A stretch of 64,000 nt of DNA, taken from positions 186,001-250,000 of the forward strand of contig NZ_AYOZ01000001.1 of NCBI RefSeq assembly GCF_000508165.1, in the 5' to 3' direction. Below are positions 33,691-44,007 of the stretch, piece after piece (the first letter of the stretch is position 1; each line of letters opens with the position of its first letter). The notes under the pieces are model-generated. The model worked only from the letters and a program-made list of their open reading frames with translations, did no database searches and was not told where the DNA came from. Source of the DNA: Marinomonas profundimaris (GTDB lineage Bacteria > Pseudomonadota > Gammaproteobacteria > Pseudomonadales > Marinomonadaceae). The position numbers and the translations under genes are program-made.

Positions 33691-36591
33691 TTACGTATTG
33701 TCTTGCGAATGAGTGAGTTGCGCTAACAAGGCTTCGGCGTCTTGTTGTTTTTGACGTGTGGCCTCTATTTCTTGCTGAATGTATTCAGCGTCTTCAGGCG
33801 CACTTTCTAAGCGCTTGGTTAATTTGTTGATTTGCGCCTTCGCCATGGCGGCGGCTATTTTTTGTTTTTTCACCTGAGTGGCCACATCTGCTTCAGGCGT
33901 TGCAATAGATTCGGCCTTTGCTTCGACTTGCTTAGGTTCTGGCTTGGCTGATTTGACTGTCGCAGTGTCGCTGTTTGCACCTTGTTCTTTTTCAAGCGTA
34001 GCGAGCTTGTCTTGCGCGTCGGCAAGCTTTTGTGGCCATTCTGACGCCTTGATTTCGGCTTCGTCTTTGCCTTGCTCTTTCAAGAGGGTGATGTTCTTTT
34101 CGGCCTTTTTGATGCCCGCTTTGGCAATGGCGAGGTCAATTTTTCGTTTCTTCGCGGCATCGGCGTCAGCAGGCGCAGCCGGTGAAACCGTCGGCGCTGT
34201 GGTGATAGGTGCCGCCGTTTCTTGTTCCTTTTCAAGAGCCGCGAGCTTATTTTGCGCCTCGATCAGCTTTTGTGGCCATTCCGATGCCTTGATTTCGGCT
34301 TCGTCTTTGCCTTGCTCTTTCAATAGGGCGATGTTCTTTTCGGCCTTTTTGATGCCTGCTTTGGCAATGGCGAGATCGATTTTGCGTTTCTTCGCGGCAT
34401 CGGCGTCAAGGTTTGTCGCAGTCTCGTTTGTTTTAGCCGTTGGTTGAGCCGCTGTCGAAACAGGATTCAGGAGCGCTTTCTCTAGATCGTCTGCTCTTTT
34501 TTGTGCTTCTTGTAATTGCTGACGAATAGCATCGATTTCTGGCGCTTGAATTTCTTCTGCTTTCTTAAGGGCTTTCTCGACTTTCTTCACGGCTGCTTTG
34601 GCGATGGCGGCGTCAATTTTGAGCTTTTTCAAGTCGTCACTAATGGCGGCTTTTGGTGCGGCGGCGGCAGGCGTACTCGCGCCTAATGCGCTTAACGCGG
34701 CCTGTGCCTTGCTTAAATCGGCTTCAAAACTGGCGACTTTGTCTTTAAGTTCCTGATCGTCTGGCGTGGCTTCTAGCTGTTTCTGTACTTTTTTCAGCTT
34801 CACGCCAATCAGAGCGACATCGATCTTGGCTTTTTTCAGTTCGTCGCTAACGGGCGCTTTTGCAGCGGCCGGTGCTTGAGCGGGTGTGGCAGCGGGCGCT
34901 GTTTTTGCTAGTTGTTCTTCCAATGAGGCGACGTTCTTTTCTTGCTCGCTGACATGGAGTTGAAGTGCGTTGATGTCTTCAACATGCTCCGCTTCTTGCG
35001 CTTCAAGCAATTGCTTCTGTAATTTTTTCAGTTTGGATTTGCCGATCGCAATGTCCACTTTTAGCTTTTTCGTATCATCACTGATTGGGGCTGCCGTTGG
35101 GGCCACTTTCGCAGGCGCGGCTTTCTTGTCGCCAGCGGATTTGCTTGGCGCGGCTTTTTGACGAGCAAGGCGTTTTGCCTCTTTTTCAGCGGCTTCGGCG
35201 TCTTGACGCGCTTTGCGTGCTTCGAAACGCTGCTTCGCCAAATCGGCTTTCACGTTCGATTCACGGGCTTCGCGAATGCTGCTTTTTGAGTGGCGGTAAT
35301 ATTGCACCAAAGGAATGCTGCTTGGGCAAACATAAGAGCAGGCACCACATTCAATGCAGTCGAATAAGTTGTGATGCTCGGCTTTTTCGTGTTCTTGGCT
35401 TTTGCTGAACCAAAGTAATTGCTGAGGTAACAGACTGGCAGGGCAGGCCTGTTCGCACATGCCGCAGCGAATACACGCTTGTTCTGGTGCGGGCGCAGGC
35501 AGCTCTTTTTTGCTGGCGGCCAAAATACAGTTACTGGTTTTGACAATTGGCACCGCGGCGGAATCCAATGTGTAGCCCATCATCGGGCCACCCATCACCA
35601 ATCGGTGCAGTTTGTCAGCAGCGGAGTCGGCGTAATCTAATAGATGCGCAACTGGCGTGCCGAGTAATACTTCAACGTTTTGCGGTGCGTTTAATGCATC
35701 GCCGGTCAAGGTGGTAAATCGTGAAATCAGTGGCTTGCCAAGGTAAATTGAATCGTGAACCGCGACACAAGTCCCGACGTTTTGGCAAAGGATGCCGATG
35801 TCCGCTGGGTATTGTCCGCTGGGTACTTCTTTGCCGGTGAGCAATTGGATTAGCTGTTTTTCACCGCCAGAAGGGTATTTGGTTGGCACAACGGCAAGTT
35901 GAATTTTGCTTTTGCGCTGAGTGATTAACGCTTTTAGCGCCGCAATGGCCGTTGGTTTGTTGTCTTCAATACCAATGACGACATTGTCTGCTTCTACCAA
36001 GTGTTGGAGTATTTCAATGCCCAACACCAATTCTAAGGTTTTCTCGCGGATCAGCATGTCGTCTGCGGTGATATAAGGTTCGCATTCTGCCGCATTGATA
36101 ATGAAATGCGTCAGTGGATTTTTGTGAGCGCCTTGCAGTTTTACTTGCGTCGGAAAGCCAGCGCCACCCATGCCGACAATGCCCATTTCGGACAAATAGG
36201 CGAGCACGTCTGTGCGGCTGTTTTCTTGCCAGTCGTAGAGAGGCGCAAGCGTGGTCCAAGTGTCTTGTCCATCGGGTTTGATCACAATGCAAAGATCGCT
36301 TAGACCAGACGGATGAGCAATCAATCGCTCTTCAATGGCGGAAACAGTGCCAGACGTTGGCGCGTGTAAAAAGCTGCTTAGAAAACCGTTGTTAATGGCA
36401 ATGGTTTCGCCTTTTAACACGCTGTCACCCACTTTGACTAAAGGGCGAGAGCTTTGACCTATGTGTTGTCCAAGCGGCAGAATAAGCTCGCGTGGTAGGC
36501 TTGGTTTGCCCAATGGCAGTTGCAGTGATTGGGCTTTGTTTTCAGGTGGATGAATGCCACCGTGAAACGAAAAAATAGTCGCAGTTTGCAT
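33691..36591 (-). CDS. rsxC: Rsx/Rnf electron-transport complex subunit C with extended repeat tail
   Basis: RsxC is the peripheral NADH/FMN-binding subunit. The conserved part (about 1-450) has GMGGAGFPTQVKL and two ferredoxin motifs, CIRCGMCEQACP and CIECGACSYVCP. The remaining ~510 residues form an Ala/Lys/Glu-rich coiled-coil region of six repeats starting near residues 504, 580, 649, 728, 808 and 900 (pattern KKxKIDxAIAKAxIKKxxK). Units four and five are nearly identical in DNA (period 240 bp). E. coli RsxC is 740 residues, so this tail is expanded. Confidence 0.94.
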   Translation of the reverse strand: MQTATIFSFHGGIHPPENKAQSLQLPLGKPSLPRELILPLGQHIGQSSRPLVKVGDSVLKGETIAINNGFLSSFLHAPTSGTVSAIEERLIAHPSGLSDLCIVIKPDGQDTWTTLAPLYDWQENSRTDVLAYLSEMGIVGMGGAGFPTQVKLQGAHKNPLTHFIINAAECEPYITADDMLIREKTLELVLGIEILQHLVEADNVVIGIEDNKPTAIAALKALITQRKSKIQLAVVPTKYPSGGEKQLIQLLTGKEVPSGQYPADIGILCQNVGTCVAVHDSIYLGKPLISRFTTLTGDALNAPQNVEVLLGTPVAHLLDYADSAADKLHRLVMGGPMMGYTLDSAAVPIVKTSNCILAASKKELPAPAPEQACIRCGMCEQACPASLLPQQLLWFSKSQEHEKAEHHNLFDCIECGACSYVCPSSIPLVQYYRHSKSSIREARESNVKADLAKQRFEARKARQDAEAAEKEAKRLARQKAAPSKSAGDKKAAPAKVAPTAAPISDDTKKLKVDIAIGKSKLKKLQKQLLEAQEAEHVEDINALQLHVSEQEKNVASLEEQLAKTAPAATPAQAPAAAKAPVSDELKKAKIDVALIGVKLKKVQKQLEATPDDQELKDKVASFEADLSKAQAALSALGASTPAAAAPKAAISDDLKKLKIDAAIAKAAVKKVEKALKKAEEIQAPEIDAIRQQLQEAQKRADDLEKALLNPVSTAAQPTAKTNETATNLDADAAKKRKIDLAIAKAGIKKAEKNIALLKEQGKDEAEIKASEWPQKLIEAQNKLAALEKEQETAAPITTAPTVSPAAPADADAAKKRKIDLAIAKAGIKKAEKNITLLKEQGKDEAEIKASEWPQKLADAQDKLATLEKEQGANSDTATVKSAKPEPKQVEAKAESIATPEADVATQVKKQKIAAAMAKAQINKLTKRLESAPEDAEYIQQEIEATRQKQQDAEALLAQLTHSQDNT

Positions 36592-37187
36592 TAGTGAACC
36601 ACCTCCGCTTGGCGGTCAGTAGCAATAATGTTCAGCGAGGTTTCCGCGATGCCTTGCGGTTTGTTCCATGTCCAAGTTTTTGCTGTCACGCCGACTTCTA
36701 CCATATCTATACAATCTACAGGGCAAGGTTCTACGCACAGGTCACAGCCGGTACATTCGTCGGCAATCACGGTGTGCATTTGCTTTGCCGCGCCTAAAAT
36801 AGCGTCAACAGGACAGGCCTGAATGCATTTAGTGCAACCGATGCATTCGTCTTCACGAATCACCGCCACACGTTTTGCGGTTTCTGTGCCGTGGTCACCG
36901 TCTAATGGAATGGCTTCGACGTCTAATAAGTCGGCCAAAGCTTGAATGGTCGCTTGCCCGCCAGGAGGGCAATGGTTAATGGCTTCACCATTGGAAATGG
37001 CTTCGGCATAAGGTCGGCAACCGGGATGACCACATTGACCACATTGAGTTTGCGGAAGAATGGCGTCGATTTGGTCAACAATAGGGTCGCCTTCTACATG
37101 AAAGCGAACATTGGCGTAACCCAGAATAGCGCCAAAAATAAGCGACAACAGCACCAAGATTCCGATAGCGAGTAAAACGGTCAACAT
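36591..37187 (-). CDS. rsxB: Rsx/Rnf electron-transport complex subunit B
   Basis: RsxB is an iron-sulfur subunit passing electrons between RsxC and the membrane part. It has 198 residues, with an N-terminal helix (about 3-25), a cluster motif CGQCGHPGC in the Fer4-like domain, and two ferredoxin motifs [12 protein letters not shown] and [12 protein letters not shown]. Its start follows rsxA by 8 bases and its last base overlaps rsxC. The order and spacing match the standard operon. Confidence 0.95.
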   Translation of the reverse strand: MLTVLLAIGILVLLSLIFGAILGYANVRFHVEGDPIVDQIDAILPQTQCGQCGHPGCRPYAEAISNGEAINHCPPGGQATIQALADLLDVEAIPLDGDHGTETAKRVAVIREDECIGCTKCIQACPVDAILGAAKQMHTVIADECTGCDLCVEPCPVDCIDMVEVGVTAKTWTWNKPQGIAETSLNIIATDRQAEVVH

Positions 37188-37195
37188 AACGGCTC

Positions 37196-37777
37196 CTAAA
37201 TCTGCACTAGGGCGGTAAAGCCCATGAAGGCAAGCGCCATTAGACCAGCGGTAATCATGCCAATCGCAGAGCCTTTAAACACCGTTGGTACGTCTGCTAC
37301 GTTAATGCGTTCGCGCATGGCAGAGAACAGAATCAATACGAAAGAAAACCCCACCGCCGCGCCGAAGCCATACAAAATGGATTCGACAAAACCGTTTTGC
37401 TTACTGATGTTTTGCAGCGCCACGCCCAATACAGCGCAGTTGGTGGTGATAAGCGGTAAGAAAATACCAAGGACACGATAAAGAAGCGGGCTGGTTTTAC
37501 GCACTACCATTTCAGTGAACTGCACGACAACGGCGATCACCAAGATAAAGGAAATGGTTTGCAAGTACTCAAGACCAAAGGGCTGGAGTATATAGGTGTA
37601 AGTGAGATAACTACACAGGCTCGACAGCGTTAAAACAAACGTCGTTGCCATGGCCATGCCAATGGAGGTTTCCAGTTTCCCAGACACGCCCATAAAAGGA
37701 CAAAGTCCCAAAAACTGTACCAGTACAAAGTTGTTAACCAGAATGGTACTGACCAGTATTAGGAGATATTCAGTCAT
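37196..37777 (-). CDS. rsxA: Rsx/Rnf electron-transport complex subunit A
   Basis: RsxA is the first gene product of the operon, a 193-residue six-helix membrane subunit. [19 protein letters not shown] and [16 protein letters not shown] carry the two conserved cysteines that in Rnf ligate a [2Fe-2S] cluster together with RsxE. In E. coli the complex keeps SoxR reduced; in marine bacteria the Rnf form couples ferredoxin/NADH exchange to sodium movement. Which applies here cannot be decided. Confidence 0.95.
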   Translation of the reverse strand: MTEYLLILVSTILVNNFVLVQFLGLCPFMGVSGKLETSIGMAMATTFVLTLSSLCSYLTYTYILQPFGLEYLQTISFILVIAVVVQFTEMVVRKTSPLLYRVLGIFLPLITTNCAVLGVALQNISKQNGFVESILYGFGAAVGFSFVLILFSAMRERINVADVPTVFKGSAIGMITAGLMALAFMGFTALVQI

Positions 37778-37967
37778 CTCAAGTCCAAAAAAGTATTCGA
37801 TGAGTTCAAAGAGTAGAGGCGAATGCGCCTATATACCAAAGATCGTAACTATACCAAGTAGCTTATAACTATTAAAACTAAAAGAGGCTGAAATATAGTC
37901 CGATTTAGAATATAGATAATAGGATTTCATTATATAGATTTTAATTATGCTAACGGTAAAACACTGA
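37778..37967. other. AT-rich promoter region of the rsx operon
   Basis: There is no ORF. The segment is strongly AT-rich, with repeated TATAG/CTATA words (ATATAGTC, AATATAGATAA, TTATATAG), and should hold the rsxA promoter. I cannot choose a single -10/-35 pair. Confidence 0.4.
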
Positions 37968-38006
37968 GGCTCCACTTATTAAGAATGATTCTCAACAAAT
38001 GGAGCC
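37968..38006 (-). terminator. Long inverted repeat between metG and rsxA
   Basis: GGCTCCA and TGGAGCC close a hairpin of about 19 bp (a few G-U pairs) with almost no loop over 39 bases. Its centre reads AAGAATGATTCTC, which also resembles a Fur half-site pair. It lies 25 bases past the metG stop and may terminate it, but the T-run after it is poor. Confidence 0.5.
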
Positions 38007-38030
38007 ACATCATTACAACCATTTCGCGTG

Positions 38031-40082
38031 TTACATCACGCGTTGGCCAGGTTTCGCACCAGCATGCGGTTCTAGAAGGTAAATCTCTTCACCACCAGGG
38101 CCAGCGGCCAACACCATGCCTTCGGACAGGCCAAATTTCATTTTGCGTGGTGCAAGGTTAGCCACCATCACAGTGTGTTTGCCTTCCAAATCTTCTGGCT
38201 TATAAGCGGACTTAATACCAGAGAACACAGTGCGTGTTTCGCCACCGATGTCCAAGGTCAATTTTAGTAACTTATTGGCTTTTTCAACATGCTCGGCTTT
38301 AACAATCAAAGCGATGCGCAAATCGACTTTGGCGAAGTCATCGAAATTGATTTCTGCTTCGATTGGCTCTTTGCTCAGTTCCGTTTCGACTTTTGTTGGT
38401 TGCGCGGCTTCTTTTGTGGCGGCTTCTGCAGCGGCTTCTACCTTGCCTTCTTCGATGATGGCATCAATTTGAGTTTGCTCAATACGGCCCATAAGTGGTT
38501 TGAATTTGTTGACTGTCTTGCCAAACAACAATTCGCTGCGGTTGTCCCATGTTAACGCTTTGCCAAGGAACGCTTCGGCGTCGGCCACCATGTTCGGCAT
38601 GACGGGCTTCAAGTAGGTCGCTAAGATGCTGAACAAGTTCAAGGCAACCGTACAAACGTCCTGAACTTTTGGCAAGGTTGCTTCGTCTTTTGCCAATACC
38701 CAAGGCGCTTGAACCGCAATGTATTCGTTTGCGACGTCGGCAAGGCGCATGATTTCACGAATCGCTTTACCGTATTCACGGCTTTCAAAATGCTCAGCAA
38801 TCACGTCGCCTGCGTCGATGAAAGACTGGATCATTTCCGCTTCGCTCACGTCACTAGCCAATTGACCATCGAACTTCTTGTTGATGAAGCTCGCTGTACG
38901 GCTCGCGATGTTAACCACTTTACCCACCACGTCAGAGTTTACGCGCTGCAAGAAATCGCCTAGGTTAAGGTCGATGTCGTCAACACGAGAATTCAGTTTT
39001 GCGGCGTAGTAGTAACGCAAGTATTGCGGGTCCAAATGCTTCAAATAAGTACGTGCTTTAATAAAGGTGCCGCGCGACTTAGACATTTTTTCGCCGTCTA
39101 CTGTGACATAACCGTGTGCATTGACCGCGGTTGGTGTGCGGTAGCCAGCACAGTCCAACATCGCAGGCCAGAACAAGGCATGGAAATTGATGATGTCTTT
39201 ACCGATGAAGTGGTAAAGCTCGGCGTCAGAGTCTTTGCCCCAGTAATCGTCAAACTCTAAGCCTTCGGTACGATCACACAGGTTTTTAAAACTCGCCATG
39301 TAGCCAATTGGCGCGTCTAGCCAAACGTAGAAATATTTGCCCGGTGCGTCTGGAATTTCAAAGCCAAAGTAAGGCGCATCACGACTGATGTCCCATTCTT
39401 TCAAACCAGAATCCAACCATTCCGCGAGTTTGTTCGCCACTTGGTCTTGCAGAGTGCCGCTGCGCGTCCATTTCGCTAGGAAGTCTTGGAAGTCTGGTAG
39501 CTTAAAGAAATAATGCTCAGACTCTTTTTCAATGGGTGTCGCGCCAGAATAAACGGAGCGAGGGTTGATCATTTCCATTGGCGTGTAAGTCGCAGAGCAG
39601 ACTTCACAGTTGTCGCCGTATTGGTCTTCTGCTTTACACTTAGGGCAAGTGCCCTTGATGAAGCGATCAGCAAGGAACATTTCTTTTTCAGGGTCGTACG
39701 CTTGTACGATAGAACGAACCGCGATTTTGCCATTGTCACGAAGGGCAGTGTAAATGCTGTTTGAAATTTCACGGTTTTCGTCAGAATGCGTGGAATGGTA
39801 GTTGTCGTAACCAATCAAAAAATCATTAAAGTCGGCCATGTGTTCTTGGCGAACGCCTTCAATGAGTTCTTCTGAGGTGATGCCATTTTGAGCGGCTTTG
39901 ATCATAATCGCCGTACCATGAGCATCGTCTGCACAAACCGCAGTACAAAGATGGCCGCGCATTTTTTGAAAACGCACCCAGATGTCCGTTTGGATGTGTT
40001 CCAGCATGTGCCCCAAATGGATAGAACCATTTGCATAAGGAAGGGCGCTGGTGACTAAAATTTTGCGTTGCGATTGAGCCAT
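38031..40082 (-). CDS. metG: Methionyl-tRNA synthetase
   Basis: The enzyme charges tRNA-Met. I start at ATG 40082 (683 residues, [19 protein letters not shown]), since E. coli MetG begins alike; an upstream in-frame start would add 15 residues. HLGHMLEHI is the HIGH motif, [17 protein letters not shown] the zinc knuckle, and KMSKSRGTF the KMSKS loop. A C-terminal EMAP-like tRNA-binding domain (about 580-683, [20 protein letters not shown]) allows dimerisation. Confidence 0.97.
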   Translation of the reverse strand: MAQSQRKILVTSALPYANGSIHLGHMLEHIQTDIWVRFQKMRGHLCTAVCADDAHGTAIMIKAAQNGITSEELIEGVRQEHMADFNDFLIGYDNYHSTHSDENREISNSIYTALRDNGKIAVRSIVQAYDPEKEMFLADRFIKGTCPKCKAEDQYGDNCEVCSATYTPMEMINPRSVYSGATPIEKESEHYFFKLPDFQDFLAKWTRSGTLQDQVANKLAEWLDSGLKEWDISRDAPYFGFEIPDAPGKYFYVWLDAPIGYMASFKNLCDRTEGLEFDDYWGKDSDAELYHFIGKDIINFHALFWPAMLDCAGYRTPTAVNAHGYVTVDGEKMSKSRGTFIKARTYLKHLDPQYLRYYYAAKLNSRVDDIDLNLGDFLQRVNSDVVGKVVNIASRTASFINKKFDGQLASDVSEAEMIQSFIDAGDVIAEHFESREYGKAIREIMRLADVANEYIAVQAPWVLAKDEATLPKVQDVCTVALNLFSILATYLKPVMPNMVADAEAFLGKALTWDNRSELLFGKTVNKFKPLMGRIEQTQIDAIIEEGKVEAAAEAATKEAAQPTKVETELSKEPIEAEINFDDFAKVDLRIALIVKAEHVEKANKLLKLTLDIGGETRTVFSGIKSAYKPEDLEGKHTVMVANLAPRKMKFGLSEGMVLAAGPGGEEIYLLEPHAGAKPGQRVM

Positions 40083-40305
40083 TTTTGATAAGCCTGCTGG
40101 ATTAAAAAAGGTCGGATATTCTATCAATAATTAGGGGCTGATGACGAACAATTAAAAAGCCTAAAACACGGATAGTACGAAGAGTGCGTAATTATAAGAC
40201 CCAGAGGCCAGTGTGCAAGGGTTAGGCTTGCTTTTCCGCAATTTGCCCCCACACTTGGCTCATAATATAAATTTATTCTTATCACGGCCTTATTAGGAGC
40301 TTTGA

Positions 40306-41376
40306 ATGCAAACCGACGCCCAACTACAGGCAACATTAGAATCTCTGATCGACAACAACAGCGATCAGCCGTACGGCGCTGTTTGGACTCTGCTAAGCGA
40401 CGACAATCGTCTGCATATCACGCTGACGTTGGGGTATCCTGCCCAACAAGAGCATGCCTCGCTCGAAGCGCGTCTTAAAAGCGAGCTAGGTGAAAGCCGA
40501 GAGATCGTATTAGACATTGAGCACAAAGTAGAAAGCCACGCGACACAAGGCAACATCGCTGGTTTAAAAGGCGTGAAAAACATCATCGCTGTGGCGTCTG
40601 GAAAAGGCGGCGTCGGTAAATCCACCACCACCGTCAACCTCGCCCTTGCTATGGCGAAAGAGGGGGCTCGTGTTGGTATTCTAGATGCCGATATCTACGG
40701 CCCAAGCCAAGGCATGATGATGGGCTTCGCCGAAGGCACTCGACCTCAAGTGCGCGAAGACAAGTTTTTCATCCCGCCAACGGCCTACGGCGTGCAAGTC
40801 ATGTCGATGGCGTTTTTGACCACCAAAGACACGCCCGTGGCCTGGCGTGGCCCAATGGTTACAGGCGCCTTGATGCAAATTTTGACGCAAACCGATTGGG
40901 ATGATTTGGATTACCTTTTCATCGACATGCCGCCGGGTACCGGTGATATTCAATTGACCTTGGCGCAAAAAGTGCCAGTCGCTGGTTCCGTCATCGTGAC
41001 AACACCGCAAGACATCGCCTTGCTTGACGCGCGTCGCGGCATTGAAATGTTCAACAAAGTGAAAATCCCCGTGTTGGGCGTGGTCGAAAACATGTCGACG
41101 CACATTTGTTCTAATTGCGGCCATCATGAAGCGATTTTCGGCGACGAAGGTGGCGCCAGCCTAGCGAAAGAATACAATGTTAATGTCTTGGGCAAACTGC
41201 CACTAAGCTTGGCCATTCGTGAGCAAAGCGACGCGGGCAAACCGATTGTTGTGAATGCACCAGAAAGTGATACCACCGCGATTTATCAGTCGATTGCACG
41301 CAAGCTTGGTGCTACCCTTGCATCCCAACAAGACGATCAATTCACCATGCCGACCATTGGCATGAGCGATGATTGA
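40306..41376 (+). CDS. apbC: Iron-sulfur cluster carrier protein Mrp/ApbC
   Basis: This P-loop ATPase carries and delivers Fe-S clusters. The 356 residues have an N-terminal MIP18/DUF59-like part (about 1-80), the deviant Walker A GKGGVGKST at 99-107, DADIYGPSQG, and CSNCGH (CxxC, near residue 267) that binds the bridging cluster. It is divergent from metG, an arrangement also known in E. coli. It is probably cotranscribed with dcd 48 bases downstream. Confidence 0.95.
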   Translation: MQTDAQLQATLESLIDNNSDQPYGAVWTLLSDDNRLHITLTLGYPAQQEHASLEARLKSELGESREIVLDIEHKVESHATQGNIAGLKGVKNIIAVASGKGGVGKSTTTVNLALAMAKEGARVGILDADIYGPSQGMMMGFAEGTRPQVREDKFFIPPTAYGVQVMSMAFLTTKDTPVAWRGPMVTGALMQILTQTDWDDLDYLFIDMPPGTGDIQLTLAQKVPVAGSVIVTTPQDIALLDARRGIEMFNKVKIPVLGVVENMSTHICSNCGHHEAIFGDEGGASLAKEYNVNVLGKLPLSLAIREQSDAGKPIVVNAPESDTTAIYQSIARKLGATLASQQDDQFTMPTIGMSDD

Positions 41377-41423
41377 GTAAAGACGTCGCCCCGAGCGATT
41401 AAACAGTCGATTAAGGAAAAGTA

Positions 41424-42008
41424 ATGCGTTTGTGTGACCGAGATATCATCAAAGCCCTAGACGAGGGTTCTATTGTTATAGAACCTCGCCCAGATAACAG
41501 CGTCATCAGCGGCGTGTCCGTTGATTTACGATTGGGCAACTCGTTTCGTGTCTTTCAAGGTCACCCAGCGCCGTATCTTGATTTGAGCAGTTCAAAAGCG
41601 GATCTCAGCAAAGTCATTGAATCCGTCATGAGCGAAGAAATTCTTGTCGACGACGGCAAACCTTTCTTCATTCATCCGGGTGAACTCGTGCTTGGCGTCA
41701 CCAAAGAATCCGTCACCGTGCCTGACTACCTAGTCGGCTGGCTCGACGGCCGTTCATCCTTAGCGCGCCTTGGCTTAATGGTTCACGTTACCGCACACCG
41801 CATCGACCCAGGTTGGAGCGGCGGCATCGTTCTGGAATTCCTCAACGGCGGTAAACTACCCATCGCCCTAAGCCCAGGCATGACCATCGGCGCCATCAAC
41901 TTCGAAACCATGTCAGGCTCCGCCGATCGCCCTTATAACAAACGTGAAAACGCGAAATACAAAAACCAAACCACCGCAGTGGGTAGCCGGATTTCAGGCG
42001 AGAACTAG
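41424..42008 (+). CDS. dcd: dCTP deaminase
   Basis: The enzyme converts dCTP to dUTP, the main source of dUMP for thymidylate in enteric-type bacteria. The 194 residues match E. coli Dcd (193). The motif [23 protein letters not shown], which holds the catalytic Glu/Arg/Ser surroundings, and the end SGSADRPYN are clear. AAGGAAAAGTA precedes the ATG. The repeat-bounded ATPase module begins directly after this gene. Confidence 0.96.
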   Translation: MRLCDRDIIKALDEGSIVIEPRPDNSVISGVSVDLRLGNSFRVFQGHPAPYLDLSSSKADLSKVIESVMSEEILVDDGKPFFIHPGELVLGVTKESVTVPDYLVGWLDGRSSLARLGLMVHVTAHRIDPGWSGGIVLEFLNGGKLPIALSPGMTIGAINFETMSGSADRPYNKRENAKYKNQTTAVGSRISGEN

Positions 42009-42071
42009 TTTTTCATTGCAAATTGGTTATTTTAAGAAAGAGGCCTCGGTCTCTTTTTTTGTGTCTAAATT

Positions 42072-42412
42072 CCCTCCCCTTATGTCTTCCAAGGGGAGGG
42101 TTAGGGAGGGGTTAATCTTGAGATCTTCAACTCTGTTTGTTACTTCTCAGCGCTTCCTAGTTTGCAAGCTTGGTTCCGCTCTGCTGAGCGGGCTAGTTCC
42201 TTCCCCTTTCTTCAAGGGGAAGGTTAGGATGGGGTTATTTCTTCTTCGGGCTATCGCCCAAACGTCTCATTCACTTTGTTTTACATCACGTCTTGCAAGA
42301 CGATTTTTATCGTAAGGCATAGATTGTTTTTGATGATATGAGGAGGTGCATTTTTAACTGACCCTGAAACTCCATAAAGTCGCGCAACTTCGTCGCGTCG
42401 AACAGACTTCTT
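42072..42412 (+). repeat. Dispersed intergenic element, copy B (left flank of the ATPase module)
   Basis: It contains two CCCTCCCC/CCTTCCCC palindromes (42072-42112 and 42200-42236), TTTGTTACTTCTCA (42136-42149), TTCCGCTCTGCTGAGCGGGC, CGGGCTATCGCCCAAACGTCTCATTCACTTT, ATCGTAAGGCATAGATTG and GTCGCGCAACTTCG. The same blocks occur in the same order, reversed, in copy C at 44620-44959. The frames crossing it have no coding character. Confidence 0.82.
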
Positions 42413-42615
42413 CGTAACTAATCGTAGGGCGCGATGAGGGAGGTACGACCGTGATCCGCCGTTGAAAGCGAAGCTTTAATTTTTTAGGAGCAGCATCTTT
42501 TCGACTATGGTTATAGTTTGATAAAAGCTTTGACCTAGCAATAACGAATGCATACGATTAGATCATGATGTCTAAAAATAGATAATTATTTATAAACTCA
42601 AGAGATTTTCGCTCA
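42413..42615. other. Promoter region of the ATPase-nuclease module
   Basis: This gene-free, increasingly AT-rich stretch follows repeat copy B. The immediate upstream sequence ATAAACTCAAGAGATTTTCGCTCA has AAGAGA as a weak ribosome binding site 13 bases before the ATPase start. No clear operator is seen. Confidence 0.4.
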
Positions 42616-44004
42616 ATGGATATTACATTTAATAATTTAGGCCCTATAAAACAAGCTAATCTTATTTTGGGTGATTTAACTATTGTTTGTGGTAAGAATA
42701 ATACTGGTAAGACATACATCACTTATGCCACCTATGGTTTTTTAGATTATTGGCATAAAGATTTATCTGTTGACATTCCCAGTGATATTGTTACTCAAGT
42801 AATGGATAAAGGGGCAATAACTGTAGGGATTGAAGTTTTTGCTAAAGATGCGGATAAAATATTGACAGAAGCATCTTTTTCTTTTTCACAACATATTGAT
42901 AAGGTTTTTTCGGGAAAAGAATCACTTTTTGATAAATCTTCATTATCTGTAAATGTAGATAAATCTAAAGATTATAGGCTTAATAGTGTTAGTTTTCAGG
43001 CTGGATCTGCTACTAGAACTTTTTTAGAAGTGAAGAGTGACGCGGGCGACGATAATTTAACTATTTCATTATTAGTAGATAAAAGTTCTGAGGATTTACC
43101 TCCCCGCTCTTTTATTGAAAATATGATAAGCGCAGCTGTTCGTGAGTTAGTTTTTAAAGATAAAGTCCCAAGGCCATTTATTGCTAGTGCAGAACGAACT
43201 GGCGCAGCTATTTTTCAGAAAGAATTAGATTTCACTAGAAGTCGTTTGGTGGATATGTTAGGCGATAAAGATTCGAAATTTAGTTACTCTAAATTACTTG
43301 GTGGGTTTAAAAATGAATACCCCATCCCTGTTAAAAGAAATATAGATTTCATTAGGAATCTACCAAATATTAAAAATAAAGAGAGTTTTTTTGCAAAAAA
43401 ACATCCTGAAATATTAGGATGTTTTAAAGATATTATTGGTGGTGAATATAAAGTATCGAAAGATGATGAAATTCAATTTATTCCTGATAATAATCGTCGA
43501 ATAAAGTTATCGCTAGTTGAGAGTTCTAGTGCAGTGCGTTCACTATTAGATATAGGGTTCTATTTGAGACATGTAGCTCAGGTTGGTGATATTCTTATTG
43601 TTGATGAGCCTGAGTTGAATTTACACCCTGAAAATCAGCGGAAATTAGCTCGACTTTTTGCTATGTTAGTGAATCACGGAATTAAAGTTTTTATTACAAC
43701 TCATAGCGATTATATTATAAAAGAATTTAACACTTTGATTCTTTTGAATAATAGTGGTGATCGTTTGAAATCTTTAGCAAAGCGCGAGAAATATAGCCCT
43801 GTAGAGCTTTTAAGTGGCGAAAAATTGAGTGTTTATGTTGCTAAGGAATCTTTGGTTTCAATTGAGGGACAGAAGCGAAAATCTCGTTGTCATACATTAG
43901 TGAAAGCCTTAGTATCAAATGAAAGTGGAATAGCTATAGAATCTTTTGATAATACAATTGAAGATATGGCTCGTATTCAAGATGAAATTGTTTGGGGGGA
44001 ATGA
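42616..44004 (+). CDS. AAA/ABC-type ATPase (OLD-like, AAA_21 class), putative defence protein
   Basis: The 462-residue protein has an ABC-like ATPase fold. Walker A is GKNNTGKT at 26-33. A degenerate signature is LVESSSAVRSLLDIG (near 297-311). Walker B is ILIVDEPE at 326-333, followed by LNLHPENQ. The H-loop is TTHSDY with His363. Related ATPases act in OLD, Gabija, Septu, PARIS and AbiL systems, each with a nuclease partner. Here a small D-ExK protein gene follows 3 bases later. The gene is much more AT-rich than dcd before it. The defence role is inferred. Confidence 0.82.
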   Translation: MDITFNNLGPIKQANLILGDLTIVCGKNNTGKTYITYATYGFLDYWHKDLSVDIPSDIVTQVMDKGAITVGIEVFAKDADKILTEASFSFSQHIDKVFSGKESLFDKSSLSVNVDKSKDYRLNSVSFQAGSATRTFLEVKSDAGDDNLTISLLVDKSSEDLPPRSFIENMISAAVRELVFKDKVPRPFIASAERTGAAIFQKELDFTRSRLVDMLGDKDSKFSYSKLLGGFKNEYPIPVKRNIDFIRNLPNIKNKESFFAKKHPEILGCFKDIIGGEYKVSKDDEIQFIPDNNRRIKLSLVESSSAVRSLLDIGFYLRHVAQVGDILIVDEPELNLHPENQRKLARLFAMLVNHGIKVFITTHSDYIIKEFNTLILLNNSGDRLKSLAKREKYSPVELLSGEKLSVYVAKESLVSIEGQKRKSRCHTLVKALVSNESGIAIESFDNTIEDMARIQDEIVWGE

Positions 44005-44007
44005 TAG

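Noticed and set aside
33878-34447. Forward frame of 189 codons inside rsxC
   Set aside because: Antisense of the Lys/Ala repeat region, giving Ser/Ala/Phe repeats; rsxC is certain on the reverse strand.
40681-41127. Reverse-strand frame of 148 codons inside apbC
   Set aside because: His/Arg-rich antisense of a clear coding region; no start signal.
41944-42315. Open frame of 123 codons overlapping the end of dcd
   Set aside because: It runs into repeat copy B and is made of its palindromes; no ribosome binding site and no protein-like composition.
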